Source: JAFGBN01 sp964394145
GTDB lineage: Bacteria; Chloroflexota; Dehalococcoidia; GIF9; AB-539-J10
NCBI GenBank assembly: GCA_964394145.1
Contig: CAYMVL010000033.1
Span: forward strand, 1 to 64,000
Length of the DNA: 64,000 nt
Reading direction: 5' to 3'
In this document: positions 1 through 9,534 of the stretch, one piece after another
Numbering within the stretch: position 1 is the stretch's first letter
Layout: each line of letters opens with the position of its first letter
Notes under the pieces: model-generated
Told to the model about the DNA's origin: nothing
The model's database searches: none
What the model saw: only the letters and a program-made list of their open reading frames with translations
Position numbers and translations under genes: made by a program

Positions 1-26
1 TACTTAAATGAGTTGACACGCAGCAT
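1..26 (-). CDS. possible 5' end of a gene cut by the window edge
   Basis: An ATG on the minus strand at 26 is preceded, 4-5 nt away, by GGGGAG, and eight codons (M-L-R-V-N-S-F-K) stay open to the window edge. This would be the next gene downstream of acpS on the same strand. Only eight codons are visible, so the product cannot be guessed and the start may be chance. Confidence 0.2.
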
Positions 27-104
27 GCGCGCTCCCCAGTCAAGAAGCGTTAATGTGTATTCGTGCGGAATGCAATCTCAACCAGGGGGAGCAAGAAGCT
101 GCGG

Positions 105-464
105 CTATGTGGCTACAGCCACAGCAATAGCGACTTGTCTTGTATCCGAAAGGCTGATCGAAAGCTCGTTCAGGTTCAGCTCTTCAGCTCTGTTCTTAGC
201 TCTGCCATAAAGTCTGACTAGAGGCTTACCATCGCCGTCAGCCAGAACCTCAATTTCACGCCAGCTGATGCTCTTGGCACCTGTGCCCAGAGCTTTCATG
301 ACGGCTTCCTTGGCGGCAAATCGGGCGGCTAAGGACGACACTCTGTGTCGACAAATCTCGATCTCAGCATCAGTATAGACTCGATCCAGAAAACGTTTGC
401 CCCATTGCCTGGCTGCTGATTCGATACGGTCTATCTCTATAATATCAATGCCAACAGATGTCAC
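105..464 (-). CDS. acpS: holo-[acyl-carrier-protein] synthase
   Basis: Transfers 4'-phosphopantetheine from CoA to the conserved serine of apo-ACP, which switches on fatty acid synthesis in the cytosol. The N-terminal GIDIIEIDRIE holds the metal-binding Asp, and FAAKEAVMKALGTG in the middle holds the second metal ligand (Glu) and the conserved Lys; both are AcpS signatures. About 119 residues is the usual length. An in-frame ATG lies upstream at 485, but the GTG at 464 sits 5 nt after AAGGAG and gives the normal family N-terminus, so I use it. It lies downstream of glnA on the same strand. Small stand-alone AcpS rather than a Sfp-type enzyme. Confidence 0.93.
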   Translation of the reverse strand: MTSVGIDIIEIDRIESAARQWGKRFLDRVYTDAEIEICRHRVSSLAARFAAKEAVMKALGTGAKSISWREIEVLADGDGKPLVRLYGRAKNRAEELNLNELSISLSDTRQVAIAVAVAT

Positions 465-535
465 CACAGCTCCTTCGGTTTTCACAGTATGCTTCGGATA
501 AACTAATCAGCTACTGTAGTCAACGTAACAGCCGG

Positions 536-1876
536 CTACAGGATAGGCAAGTACTCTTTGAGTTCATAGTCGGTTACCTGGCTACGATAGCGTTCCCATT
601 CCAGCTTTCTATTCTGAATGAATATATTGAACACATGCTCCCCCAAAGCCTTCTTGACCAGTTCACTCCCCTCGCTCAGTTTTATAGCTTCATATAAGCT
701 GCCAGGCAGCGTCCCTATGCCTTTCTCTTGGCGCTCTTGTTCAGTCATCTCAAAGACATTTCTCTCCAAAGGTGGTGGTGGTTCATATTCTCTTTCCATA
801 CCTTCCAGTCCCGCAGTCAGCATAACGCTGAAAGCCAAATATGGGTTACAAGCAGGGTCAGGAGACCTGAACTCAATCCGGGTGGCATCTTCCTTTCCTG
901 GTTGATATTCAGGTATCCTGATTAAGTCCGCACGGTTTCTCCTTGCCCAGGTGATATATACTGGTGCTTCATAGCCGGGCAGGAGTCGCTTATAAGAATT
1001 CACCCATTGGTTAGTAACCGAGGTGATTTCAGGCGCGTATTTCAGTAGACCGGCAGCAAAATGTCTAGCCATCTTGGATAGATGGTAAGGCTCCTTTTCG
1101 TCAAAGAAAGCGTTCCTGCCATCTCTAAACAAGGACATATGGACGTGCATTCCGCTGCCAGTTACGCCAAACACAGGTTTAGGCATAAAAGTCGCGTAGA
1201 CACCATGGTTTTGCGCTATTTGTTTGACTATTAACTTATAGGTCATTACATTATCAGCCATGGTCAAGGCGTCCGCGTAACGCAAGTCTATTTCGTGCTG
1301 GCTGGGAGCGACTTCATGATGGCTATATTCAACACTGATCCCCATCTCTTCCAGAGCGAGAATCGTTTCTCTTCTCAAATCAGTAGCTATGTCGGGTGGA
1401 GTTAAATCGAAGTAGCCGCCCTGGTCCAAAAACTGTGGTGACTGGGAATTCTGAAAGTAGAAATATTCCAGTTCAGGGCCGACGTAGAAAGTATAGCCCA
1501 AGTCAGCAGCTCTTTTTAAGTTTCTCTTCAGCACATACCTGGGGTCGCCATCAAAAGGCCGTTTTCCCGGCCAGTGGATGTCGCAAAACATCCTAGCAGT
1601 TGGCTGTTCCTTCGCTTGGCCCGGGAGTATTTGAAAGGTGCTAGGGTCGGGCAAAGCTATCATGTCGCTCTCATCGATTCTTGCAAAGCCTTGAATGGAC
1701 GAACCATCGAAACCATTGCCTGATTCCAAAGCGATCTCCAATTGGTCTATGGTGATAGTAAAGCTTTTCAGAAATCCCAATATGTCCGTGAACCATAGCA
1801 TTACAAACTTAACGCCATGCTCTTTGGCTACCGTCAGCACATACTCCTTAGTCCCAGCTTTATCTTCAGTATTCAT
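536..1876 (-). CDS. glnA: glutamine synthetase, type I (alpha-like)
   Basis: Makes glutamine from glutamate, ammonia and ATP; main ammonium assimilation enzyme, a cytosolic dodecamer. Visible landmarks: the beta-grasp loop NGFDGSSIQGF near residue 55, the ATP-binding KPVFGVTGSGMHVHMSL near 235-250, and RIEFRSPDPACNPYL near 335. The 446-residue length and the segment NVFEMTEQERQEKGI, where the adenylylation tyrosine of GSI-beta enzymes would lie, point to the GSI-alpha type, which is controlled by feedback inhibition rather than adenylylation (family knowledge). AAAGGAAAG lies upstream of the ATG. A glutamate dehydrogenase gene follows a few kb away, so both routes of nitrogen assimilation are present. 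Confidence 0.97.
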   Translation of the reverse strand: MNTEDKAGTKEYVLTVAKEHGVKFVMLWFTDILGFLKSFTITIDQLEIALESGNGFDGSSIQGFARIDESDMIALPDPSTFQILPGQAKEQPTARMFCDIHWPGKRPFDGDPRYVLKRNLKRAADLGYTFYVGPELEYFYFQNSQSPQFLDQGGYFDLTPPDIATDLRRETILALEEMGISVEYSHHEVAPSQHEIDLRYADALTMADNVMTYKLIVKQIAQNHGVYATFMPKPVFGVTGSGMHVHMSLFRDGRNAFFDEKEPYHLSKMARHFAAGLLKYAPEITSVTNQWVNSYKRLLPGYEAPVYITWARRNRADLIRIPEYQPGKEDATRIEFRSPDPACNPYLAFSVMLTAGLEGMEREYEPPPPLERNVFEMTEQERQEKGIGTLPGSLYEAIKLSEGSELVKKALGEHVFNIFIQNRKLEWERYRSQVTDYELKEYLPIL

Positions 1877-2090
1877 TTAGTCACGCTTTCCTTTACAGTA
1901 TTTGAGTGTCATCAAACCACAGATTAGAACCAAAATCAAACAAAAGATGCCAGCAATCTGGGCAGATACTGACTACCCGGAATAAGTAGCACGAATCCAC
2001 TATCTTGTCATGATAATAAAACCTGTTTATTCAACATCGATACATTTGTAGATCATGCGCCTGCTTCATGTCGGAGAATTATCCTTCTCT

Positions 2091-2696
2091 CTAATGAATA
2101 GCTCTTTGGGACACGATATCCAAAAAATATGCGTGGAATCTCAAGTCCGAATTCAGTTCGGGATGGAAAGCCGAAACCAATAGGTTTTCTTGTCTAGCTG
2201 CCACATGAGTGCCGTCGGCAAGACTAGCTAGGATTTCAACTCCAGGTTTAACCCGCACGATACTAGGCGCTCTGATAAATACGGCGGGGAAGGGAGCAGG
2301 GCCCAAGACCGGCACCGATAGTAATGTCTCAAAACTATTAAGCTGTCTGCCAAAAGCGTTGCGTGTTATTTCTATATCCATCACTGCAATGGCCTCTGTA
2401 TCTAAACCGGGGGCACTTTTTGCCAACAGAATCAGGCCAGCGCAAGTCCCAAACATGGGAAAGGCGTTCTGACCGAGTTTCCTGAGCTCTTTGGTAAAAC
2501 CATAGGACAGCATCAGGCGCCCAATGGTAGTGGATTCCCCGCCGGGGATGATAAGTCCGTCTAAGCCTCTCAAATCTCGGGGCAGACGTACTGGCAATGC
2601 ATTTGCCCCCAATCTTTCTAAACTGGCTATATGCTCGGCGAAAGCTCCCTGCAGAGCAAGAACCCCAATATTTTTCTTGATACTCAACTTGGGCAT
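2091..2696 (-). CDS. pdxT: pyridoxal 5'-phosphate synthase, glutaminase subunit
   Basis: Class I glutamine amidotransferase that hydrolyses glutamine and channels ammonia to PdxS for vitamin B6 synthesis. Seen: IIPGGESTTIG near residue 50, nucleophile Cys in MFGTCAGLILLA near 85, and the His-Glu pair in SAFHPELNSD near the C-terminus, together a complete Cys-His-Glu triad. The 201-residue length is normal. The partner pdxS is not in this window. The N-terminal ten residues before IGVLALQGAFAEH may be an over-extension, but no better start with a ribosome site is obvious. Confidence 0.95.
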   Translation of the reverse strand: MPKLSIKKNIGVLALQGAFAEHIASLERLGANALPVRLPRDLRGLDGLIIPGGESTTIGRLMLSYGFTKELRKLGQNAFPMFGTCAGLILLAKSAPGLDTEAIAVMDIEITRNAFGRQLNSFETLLSVPVLGPAPFPAVFIRAPSIVRVKPGVEILASLADGTHVAARQENLLVSAFHPELNSDLRFHAYFLDIVSQRAIH

Positions 2697-2854
2697 TGAA
2701 AGACAGCGCTACAGCTCAGCGGATGTTTCCTGCAGGATAATGAATAGCTACCCAGACATAGTACTTGTACAACGCTCATTGTTGTTCCGTATGCTATCAC
2801 TGGAGGACTGAAAAATCCCACTCACCTGACTCAGTCTCTTTAACTTCGTATAAC

Positions 2855-4588
2855 TCATTGCCTAAACTGGTTGGTTATGGGCAGTCTTCTGTCCCTGCCA
2901 AAGTCTCTAGGAGTCACTTTTATACCAGGGGCAGCTTGGCGGCGCTTGTATTCATTTCTATCTACCAAGCGAGCCACTTTGATGACTGCCTCGCGGTCAA
3001 AACCCATCGCTACAATTTGCTCAATTGTCATATCATCTTCTACGTATGCTTTTAGAATGGGATCTGCTAATTCGTATGGCGGCAAGGTATCCGTGTCTTT
3101 CTGGCCAGGTCTTAGCTCGGCTGACGGCGCTTTGGTTAAGACATCGGACGGTATAATATCTTTCCCTGCCGCGAGATTCTTATACTTGGCCAGTTTGAAA
3201 ACCGTCGTTTTGAGCACATCCTTTAGCGGGATGAATCCTCCTGCCATATCTCCATAAATGGTAGTATAGCCCATGGCTGTCTCACTTTTGTTGCTGCAAG
3301 CCAGTACCAACCAGCCAAACTTGTTAGATAAGGCGAAGAGCAAATTGCCTCTTATGCGTGCTTGAATATTCTCCTCTGTTACATCTGGGCTTGTATCTTT
3401 GAAAGACTCCGCTAGTGTCTCGAGATATGAATTGAACGTCTCCTCAATAGATATTATTTTTAGTTCTATACCCAGATTCTTCGCTAGTGCTTGAGCGTCT
3501 GATATGCTGCTCGGTGATGTGTAGCGAGAGGGCATGGAAACACCTATCACATTATCAGCCCCCAGGGCATCAACCCCTATGGCAGCTACCAGGGATGAAT
3601 CAACTCCGCCAGATAAACCGATAACGACCTTACTGAAGCCGTTCTTTCTCACGTAGTCTCTGGTGCCGAGGACGAGGGCTCTGTATATTTCGGTGAGTTC
3701 GTCTAGCTGTTCAATTTGCCTTGGGGGCAAAGACGGTCTGCTGGTCTTGGGATCTCCATCTGATACCTCCACTCTGGTAGCCTGCTCCAGTTCCTTTCTA
3801 AGCCGTGTAGAATTCTTCCTCCGGCGAGGGTCGTGTAAATGTGAACGAAACACAGACTCTATATCCAAATCAGCCAATACGAGGTCTTCTTCAAACTGTC
3901 GCCCACGGGCAATGATCTCGCCTGTTTCATTGATAATCAGGCTATTGCCGTCAAAAATAAGCTCGTCTTGTCCACCAATCAGATTGTTATATGCTACAAG
4001 GGCTAAGTTGTCGGCTGCTCTGGTAGCCAGCATCCTTTCTCTCGAGCGCTCTTTCCCGACATGGTACGGTGAAGCGCTTATATTAACCAATAGTGTTGCT
4101 CCAGCATGGGCTTGAACCGTTGCCGGTCCGGTTTCATACCACATGTCCTCGCAGATAGTGACGCCTATGCCAATACCGTAAATGATGAACACAGGGCATT
4201 GAGTTCCCGCTTGAAAATACCTGTTTTCATCAAACACGCCATAATTTGGCAGATAAGTCTTATGATAGACGCCGGCTAACCTAGTATCGTAGATCACTGC
4301 TGCTGCATTAAATATATCGTTGTTGCTATCAACGAAGCCAAGTATCAACGCTATGTCCGATGAGTACCCTATTATTTCCTCAAGGCATTCCCTGTTTTGC
4401 TTGACAAAGTGTGGCTTGAGCAACAAGTCTTCCGGAGGATATCCAGTAATAGCTAATTCAGGGAAGGTCAGCAGGTCAACCCCTAGTGCCCTTGCTTCGT
4501 CAATGGATTGCTTTATTTTCTTGGTATTGCCATGCAAATCACCCACGGTGGAGTTGATCTGGGCCATTCCAATTCTGATTGTACGCAA
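2855..4588 (-). CDS. nadE: glutamine-dependent NAD+ synthetase
   Basis: Last step of NAD synthesis: amidates deamido-NAD using glutamine and ATP. Two domains: an N-terminal nitrilase-type glutaminase (residues about 1-260) with its Glu in FPELAITGYPPEDLL, Lys in YHKTYLPNYGVFDE and Cys in ICEDMW, and a C-terminal NAD synthetase domain starting near 300 with the P-loop GLSGGVDSSLVAAI. The glutaminase triad is complete, so it should not need free ammonia. The start is TTG, 6-7 nt after GAGGAG. Transcribed toward pdxT with about 160 nt between; co-transcription is possible. Confidence 0.96.
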   Translation of the reverse strand: MRTIRIGMAQINSTVGDLHGNTKKIKQSIDEARALGVDLLTFPELAITGYPPEDLLLKPHFVKQNRECLEEIIGYSSDIALILGFVDSNNDIFNAAAVIYDTRLAGVYHKTYLPNYGVFDENRYFQAGTQCPVFIIYGIGIGVTICEDMWYETGPATVQAHAGATLLVNISASPYHVGKERSRERMLATRAADNLALVAYNNLIGGQDELIFDGNSLIINETGEIIARGRQFEEDLVLADLDIESVFRSHLHDPRRRKNSTRLRKELEQATRVEVSDGDPKTSRPSLPPRQIEQLDELTEIYRALVLGTRDYVRKNGFSKVVIGLSGGVDSSLVAAIGVDALGADNVIGVSMPSRYTSPSSISDAQALAKNLGIELKIISIEETFNSYLETLAESFKDTSPDVTEENIQARIRGNLLFALSNKFGWLVLACSNKSETAMGYTTIYGDMAGGFIPLKDVLKTTVFKLAKYKNLAAGKDIIPSDVLTKAPSAELRPGQKDTDTLPPYELADPILKAYVEDDMTIEQIVAMGFDREAVIKVARLVDRNEYKRRQAAPGIKVTPRDFGRDRRLPITNQFRQ

Positions 4589-4759
4589 TTCTTACTCCTC
4601 AGGTTGCCGCAACTTATACTATACCAGGCCGATAGTAGACATTTCCCCAATTTGAGTTGCTTCTAGTGCCTTGATACGGTAGAATGGCAGGTCTAAATTG
4701 TCGGATTGGAGTTACCATAATAACATATTAGGCTCAGGTTGGATTGGGGGAATTGTAAC

Positions 4760-5539
4760 ATGGAAACTGTAAGAATCATACCTTGCCTTGATGTGAAGGA
4801 TGGGAGAGTGGTCAAGGGCGTAAACTTTGTGGACCTGAAAGATGCCCGAGACCCAATAGAGGCGGCAGAGGCTTATTGCCAAGAGGGAGCTGATGAACTT
4901 GTTTTTCTAGATATCTCCGCTACTGTAGAGAATAGAGGAACAAGGCTGGAATGGGTCAAGAAGGTGGCGGAAAAGGTTACCATCCCCTTTGCCGTAGGAG
5001 GAGGAATTAGAAATGTTGAAGACATGAAGGCTCTACTTGATCTCGGGGTGGATAAGGTCTCAATAAATACCGCTGCAGTGAGAAATGCCGAGCTTATAAG
5101 CGGAGCTTCAAAGATGTTTGGAAAAGAGAAACTCGTTATCGCTATTGATGGGCGAAAGAACTCTGCTGGAAGCGGACTTCCCCGATTAGAGGTAGTGGTC
5201 AAGAGTGGCAGCGAGGCTACCGGCATAGATATTTGCAATTGGGCAAGGAGGGTGGAGAAACTAGGTGCTGGCGAGATTTTACTTACCAGCAAGGATGCTG
5301 ATGGGACAAGGGAGGGGTACGATTTAGAGATGACCAGAGCTGTAGCTGAAGCTGTTGACATTCCGGTGATTGCTTCCGGAGGCGCGGGTAAGCTTGAGCA
5401 TCTATACCAGGCGGTGACTATAGGTAAAGCATCAGCAGTCTTGGCTGCTTCAATATTCCACTTCGGGGAGCTCTCGATAGCAGAAGCCAAGACTTACCTT
5501 AAGGAGAAGGGAATACCTGTTAGTAACTCACTCCACTGA
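4760..5539 (+). CDS. hisF: imidazole glycerol phosphate synthase, cyclase subunit
   Basis: Uses ammonia from HisH to convert PRFAR to imidazole glycerol phosphate and AICAR in histidine synthesis. A (beta/alpha)8 barrel with the two catalytic aspartates in CLDVKDGRVVKG (near residue 9) and VIAIDGRK (near 130), and phosphate loops AVGGGIRN and VIASGGAG. 259 residues is close to the family norm. A TTG 21 nt upstream is in frame, but the ATG at 4760 follows a GGGGG run and begins at the conserved N-terminus. No other his gene is adjacent, so it is separated from the rest of the pathway. Divergent from nadE. Confidence 0.95.
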   Translation: METVRIIPCLDVKDGRVVKGVNFVDLKDARDPIEAAEAYCQEGADELVFLDISATVENRGTRLEWVKKVAEKVTIPFAVGGGIRNVEDMKALLDLGVDKVSINTAAVRNAELISGASKMFGKEKLVIAIDGRKNSAGSGLPRLEVVVKSGSEATGIDICNWARRVEKLGAGEILLTSKDADGTREGYDLEMTRAVAEAVDIPVIASGGAGKLEHLYQAVTIGKASAVLAASIFHFGELSIAEAKTYLKEKGIPVSNSLH

Positions 5540-5645
5540 GCTCTTTCGCTATGGTCTAAGTTGACCTTCTCTCAAGTGCTGTCAAGTGATACAGGCTAGA
5601 TGATTAAGATTATGCTAACATACAATTTCAGGAGGAGAAAAGAAC

Positions 5646-6893
5646 TTGCAGAGGATTAATCCGTTTGATGTTGTAAAACAACAGGTAGATAAGTGTGCCG
5701 AGATTTTGGGCCTTTCACCAGGCGTGGCGGCAATGCTTAAGGTCCCAATGCGAGAACTTCATGTATCGCTACCAATACGGATGGACGATGGCCACACCAG
5801 GGTGTTCCAAGCGTTTAGGGTTCAATATAATGATGCTAGGGGCATTACAAAGGGTGGTATCAGGTTCCATCCAGATGAGACAATTGATACTGTTCGAGCA
5901 CTGGCTGCTTGGATGACATGGAAGTGCGCGCTGCTCGACTTGCCTCTAGGGGGAGCTAAAGGGGGTGTTATCTGTAACCCAAAGGAGATGTCTCCAGCCG
6001 AGTTGGAACGTCTAAGCCGTGCATACGTGCGGGGAGTATTCCAGTTTATTGGGCCAGACAAAGACGTACCAGCACCTGATGTTTATACTACGCCGCAGAT
6101 TATGGCTTGGATGATGGATGAGTATTCAGCAATTGTGGGAAAGCCACAATTCGGTGTGATCACAGGAAAGCCTCTGGCTATTGGAGGTTCTCCCGGACGG
6201 GCTGACGCCACGGCTCGTGGTGGCATGTATGCCATCCGTGAAGCTGCCAAGTCACTTGGCATTGATTTAGGCAAGGCTACAGTAGCTATACAAGGTTATG
6301 GAAATGCCGGCTATTATGCAGCTCGGTTATGCAGCGAGCTTTTTGGGTCTAAAATAGTAGGCGTATGTGACAGCAAAGGTGGAGTATACTGCAGAAATGG
6401 GCTTGATGCAGAGGCCTGTCATATGTGTAAGTCACAGTCTTCCTCGGTATCCAACTTGCCAGGCGTGGAACATATCTCCGACCAGGAACTCTTGGAACTA
6501 GATGTGGATATACTTATCCCGGCAGCTATAGAGAATGTGATAACAGAGAAGAATGCTCCAAATATCAAGGCTAAGATCGTTGCCGAGTTAGCTAACGGCC
6601 CGACCACGCCAGAAGCGGATTATATTCTGTATGAAAAGGGGATTCATGTCATACCCGACTTCCTGTGCAACGCTGGTGGTGTTACTGTCTCCTACTTTGA
6701 GATGGTTCAAGATTTCTATCTCTACTTCTGGGATGAAACGGAGATTCGCAAACAGCTGGACAAGAAGATGACCGCAGCCTATCATTCCGTGTTGACTACT
6801 AGTCGAGAATATAATATAGACATGCGGCAGGCGGCGTATGTAAAGGCTGTGGAACGTGTGGTAGAAGCTATGAAGGTGCGGGGTTGGGTTTAG
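5646..6893 (+). CDS. gdhA: glutamate dehydrogenase (Glu/Leu/Phe/Val family)
   Basis: Interconverts glutamate and 2-oxoglutarate plus ammonia with NAD(P). Substrate-domain motifs are clear: KGGIRFHPDE, WKCALLDLPLGGAKGG with the catalytic Lys region, and DVPAPDVYT with the catalytic Asp; the dinucleotide fold begins at AIQGYGNAGYYAA near residue 218. 415 residues is standard for the hexameric class. The start is TTG, about 8 nt after a strong GGAGGAG. Cofactor preference cannot be read safely. It follows hisF by about 106 nt. Confidence 0.95.
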   Translation: MQRINPFDVVKQQVDKCAEILGLSPGVAAMLKVPMRELHVSLPIRMDDGHTRVFQAFRVQYNDARGITKGGIRFHPDETIDTVRALAAWMTWKCALLDLPLGGAKGGVICNPKEMSPAELERLSRAYVRGVFQFIGPDKDVPAPDVYTTPQIMAWMMDEYSAIVGKPQFGVITGKPLAIGGSPGRADATARGGMYAIREAAKSLGIDLGKATVAIQGYGNAGYYAARLCSELFGSKIVGVCDSKGGVYCRNGLDAEACHMCKSQSSSVSNLPGVEHISDQELLELDVDILIPAAIENVITEKNAPNIKAKIVAELANGPTTPEADYILYEKGIHVIPDFLCNAGGVTVSYFEMVQDFYLYFWDETEIRKQLDKKMTAAYHSVLTTSREYNIDMRQAAYVKAVERVVEAMKVRGWV

Positions 6894-7238
6894 CTACCTA
6901 ATTAAACGAGCTACTACAGAGGAGATATTACCCTTGAAGAACCGGAGAGTTCTTTGTTGAGAGAATGGTCTTCTTAAGAGTGGCTGAAGCATTTCGCAGC
7001 CGTTGCAAGAAGATGATGGATGCCCACAATGGCTATGGGTACATCGAATTATTAACTGCCAGGGCCTAAACGGGTGGGATATAAAAGGCGTGTGGAATCT
7101 GTACTCGTGTTGTAAATGCGCAATAATCACATTTACAGTGACAGTACTGAAGAAGTATATCCCACACAGGATGAAGAATTACGTTTTTCAGATGTGAATT
7201 CTGGATGAGAGAAAACTGGGTTCAGGAGGTGAGTACAG
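6894..7238 (+). other. intergenic region after gdhA
   Basis: A 345-nt gap with no convincing coding frame. It contains a 9-bp inverted repeat, TGGGATATA at 7075 and TATATCCCA at 7156, 72 nt apart, of doubtful meaning. The last 15 nt hold the strong AGGAGGT ribosome site of the next small gene, so a promoter for that gene probably lies here, but I cannot point to it. Confidence 0.3.
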
Positions 7239-7424
7239 ATGTGGAGTAGAAGGCCCTGGAGATTCTATTTTGGTTTTCCTCCCTTTGGTCCTTACTGGCA
7301 TGGACTAAAGCCTTTTCCCAGCAAGGAAGAGTACCTGAGTATGCTAGAGGAGTACAAAGACGGACTAGAGGAGGAATTAAAGGAGCTTAAAGAAGAAATT
7401 GAAGAAATCAAGAAGAGCCTCTAA
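7239..7424 (+). CDS. small protein with aromatic N-terminus and C-terminal coiled coil
   Basis: 61 residues. The first 25 are rich in Trp, Phe, Tyr, Pro and Gly (FYFGFPPFGPYWHG); the last 35 are a charged Leu/Glu/Lys helix with heptad spacing (LEEELKELKEEIEEIKKSL) that should form a coiled coil. A strong AGGAGGT sits 8 nt before the ATG. The layout, a Gly/Pro/aromatic head with a coiled-coil tail, recalls DUF5320-type small proteins found in anaerobes, but that is a resemblance only. The next gene starts about 40 nt downstream on the same strand. Function unknown. Confidence 0.7.
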   Translation: MWSRRPWRFYFGFPPFGPYWHGLKPFPSKEEYLSMLEEYKDGLEEELKELKEEIEEIKKSL

Positions 7425-7467
7425 ACCTGCGCCCTTCTTGTATTCCCCCTGACTTGTAGGCGAGGTC

Positions 7468-8517
7468 ATGTCAAGTGATTCTGGACCAGCACGTGTTTTG
7501 CCTGGATTCTTCATATCTTACAGGGAAGCAGTTGAAGCTGAGCTGAGGGAGATAATCAAGGAAAATCCGTCAGCGCTCAACAACTTAATACGATACCATA
7601 TGGGCTGGCAGGACGAGAATGGTCAGCCCCATAAGCGGAAAGGGGGAAAATTCATTCGCTCAACGCTTTCCCTCCTTGGTTGCCAGTCTGTCGGAGGAGA
7701 GGTATCCCAGGCGCTCCCGGCTGCCGCAGCCTTAGAGCTCATTCATAACTTCTCCTTAATCCACGATGATATTGAAGATGCCAGCTATGAACGCCATCAG
7801 CAGCCAACTGTATGGAAGCTGTGGGGTCAGTCCCAAGCTATGAATGCTGGAGATGCTACTTTTACTCTGGCCTACCTGGCGTTGCTCAGATTGAGGGAGC
7901 AGGGGATAGCCTATGAGAAAATTATGCATTGCATTCGTGTTATAACTGAAGCCTGTGTAGACCTTTGTGAGGGGCAATACCTGGATATCGAATTCGAAAG
8001 GCAGCTTGATGTCCCTGTTGATGATTATCTCCATATGATAAGGAAGAAAACAGCGGCATTGATGGCAACTTCGGTCTATCTGGGAGCATACTTGGGTACG
8101 GAGGATAAGAAACTGCTGAACTCTCTATATCGCTTTGGTGAACAGTTGGGTATGGCTTACCAAATTCGTGATGACATATTAGGCATTTGGGGTAAGAAGG
8201 AAAACACGGGTAAGCGGATAGCAGAGGATATTTTGCAGAGAAAGAAGACCTTGCCGGTAATTTACGGATTAAAGCATTCCAGAGTGGAAGAGGTGAAGAA
8301 GCTCAAAAATCTCTATTCGCAAGAACACATCCAGCACGATGATGTGGCCGAAATAGTGGAGATTCTGGACCGGCTTGGCGCTAGAGATTATGCCCAGCGT
8401 CTATCAGAGCAATATCATGAGCAGGCATCCGCTCAACTTGAGGCCACAGCACTCGATCATGGCAGGCTAGCTCTTTTGAGACAAGCAGCAAGCTTTTTTC
8501 TGGAGCGTGACTACTAG
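7468..8517 (+). CDS. polyprenyl diphosphate synthase (trans-isoprenyl)
   Basis: Chain-elongating prenyltransferase that condenses isopentenyl diphosphate with an allylic diphosphate. First Asp-rich motif LIHDDIEDAS near residue 98 and second motif YQIRDDILGIWG near 232 bind the magnesium-diphosphate; KGGKFIRSTLSLL near 58 is the usual Arg/Lys region. The residues just before the first Asp motif, which set chain length, do not allow a firm product call: geranylgeranyl or a longer quinone/lipid chain is possible. 349 residues is slightly longer than the 300-320 norm because of extra N- and C-terminal sequence. Confidence 0.9.
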   Translation: MSSDSGPARVLPGFFISYREAVEAELREIIKENPSALNNLIRYHMGWQDENGQPHKRKGGKFIRSTLSLLGCQSVGGEVSQALPAAAALELIHNFSLIHDDIEDASYERHQQPTVWKLWGQSQAMNAGDATFTLAYLALLRLREQGIAYEKIMHCIRVITEACVDLCEGQYLDIEFERQLDVPVDDYLHMIRKKTAALMATSVYLGAYLGTEDKKLLNSLYRFGEQLGMAYQIRDDILGIWGKKENTGKRIAEDILQRKKTLPVIYGLKHSRVEEVKKLKNLYSQEHIQHDDVAEIVEILDRLGARDYAQRLSEQYHEQASAQLEATALDHGRLALLRQAASFFLERDY

Positions 8518-8728
8518 GGATACTCGAAGAAAAGCGAGCGGCCGACAAGATGTGCCACATGTCCGCAGGAGATAATGCCAGTGTAAGCTGCTTTCTTTAG
8601 AGGCGGCTGTCTCGCTGGCGCTAGGGCCTTGCAGGATAGAGCTAATTGGGGATTACATATCGGAGGCCTTTAGGACTTTGACTAGAGTAGTCTTTTAGTG
8701 TTTAGATATTAGTTGAGGTTTTTGACAA

Positions 8729-9496
8729 ATGAGAGTTCCGTTGGTTGTTGCTAACTGGAAAATGAACACTACGGTCGGCGAAGCTGAAGAGCTTGTGCGT
8801 TGCATGCTGACCATGCTGGATAAGATAAGTGGAGTGGAAAAAGTGCTCTGCCCGCCATTTGTGTCACTTACTGCGATAAATAGGATGCTTCAAGGTTCGT
8901 CTATTAAGCTGGGCGCTCAGAACATGCATTTTGAGGCTAAAGGAGCTTACACAGGTGAAGTGTCACCATTGATGCTTAGAGAATTGTGTGAATTCGTCAT
9001 CCTGGGACATTCTGAGAGGCGGTGGTACTTCCATGAAACGGGCGAGATGATTAATAAGAAAGTTAAGGCAGCTTTAAGTAACGGACTTAAGCCCATCTTA
9101 TGTGTTGGAGAAAGGCTCGAGGAACAGGAAACTGGGAGGACAGAGGAGGTGGTCAGGGAACAGCTGACAACAGCTTTAAATGGCATAAAGCTTAACCGAG
9201 ACCTAGCGGTTGCCTATGAACCAGTGTGGGCTATAGGAACAGGCAAGGCCGCCAGCAGTGAGCAAGCAGCAGCCACTACAGAGCTTATCCGTAGTGTCCT
9301 GGCTAATCTATGGAACGAAGATGTAGCTCAAGACTTACGAATCCTCTATGGAGGCAGCGTTACCAGAGATAATGTTGCTGAGTTCGTTTCCGTGCCAGAA
9401 ATTGATGGTGCTCTAGTTGGTGGTGCCAGCCTCAAGGTTGAAGAATTCTTCAGTATTGTGAACCAGGCCTCTGAAATCAAGAATAGGTCTATTTGA
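8729..9496 (+). CDS. tpiA: triosephosphate isomerase
   Basis: Interconverts dihydroxyacetone phosphate and glyceraldehyde 3-phosphate in glycolysis and gluconeogenesis. All catalytic residues are visible: Lys in VANWKMNTT (residue about 11), His in ILGHSERR (about 95) and Glu in AYEPVWAIGTG (about 168), followed by the flexible phosphate loop and YGGSV. 255 residues is normal. A 211-nt gap precedes it without another gene. It is followed within about 40 nt by miaA. Confidence 0.97.
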   Translation: MRVPLVVANWKMNTTVGEAEELVRCMLTMLDKISGVEKVLCPPFVSLTAINRMLQGSSIKLGAQNMHFEAKGAYTGEVSPLMLRELCEFVILGHSERRWYFHETGEMINKKVKAALSNGLKPILCVGERLEEQETGRTEEVVREQLTTALNGIKLNRDLAVAYEPVWAIGTGKAASSEQAAATTELIRSVLANLWNEDVAQDLRILYGGSVTRDNVAEFVSVPEIDGALVGGASLKVEEFFSIVNQASEIKNRSI

Positions 9497-9534
9497 CAAG
9501 AGTGTAGTTGAGAACGCGCCTGTCATCATCAGAA

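Noticed and set aside
4873..5490. 205-codon open frame on the minus strand
   Set aside because: Antisense to hisF, whose motifs are all intact on the plus strand.
7075..7164. 9-bp inverted repeat TGGGATATA/TATATCCCA
   Set aside because: The arms are 72 nt apart, short and AT-rich; no terminator T-run or regulator context.
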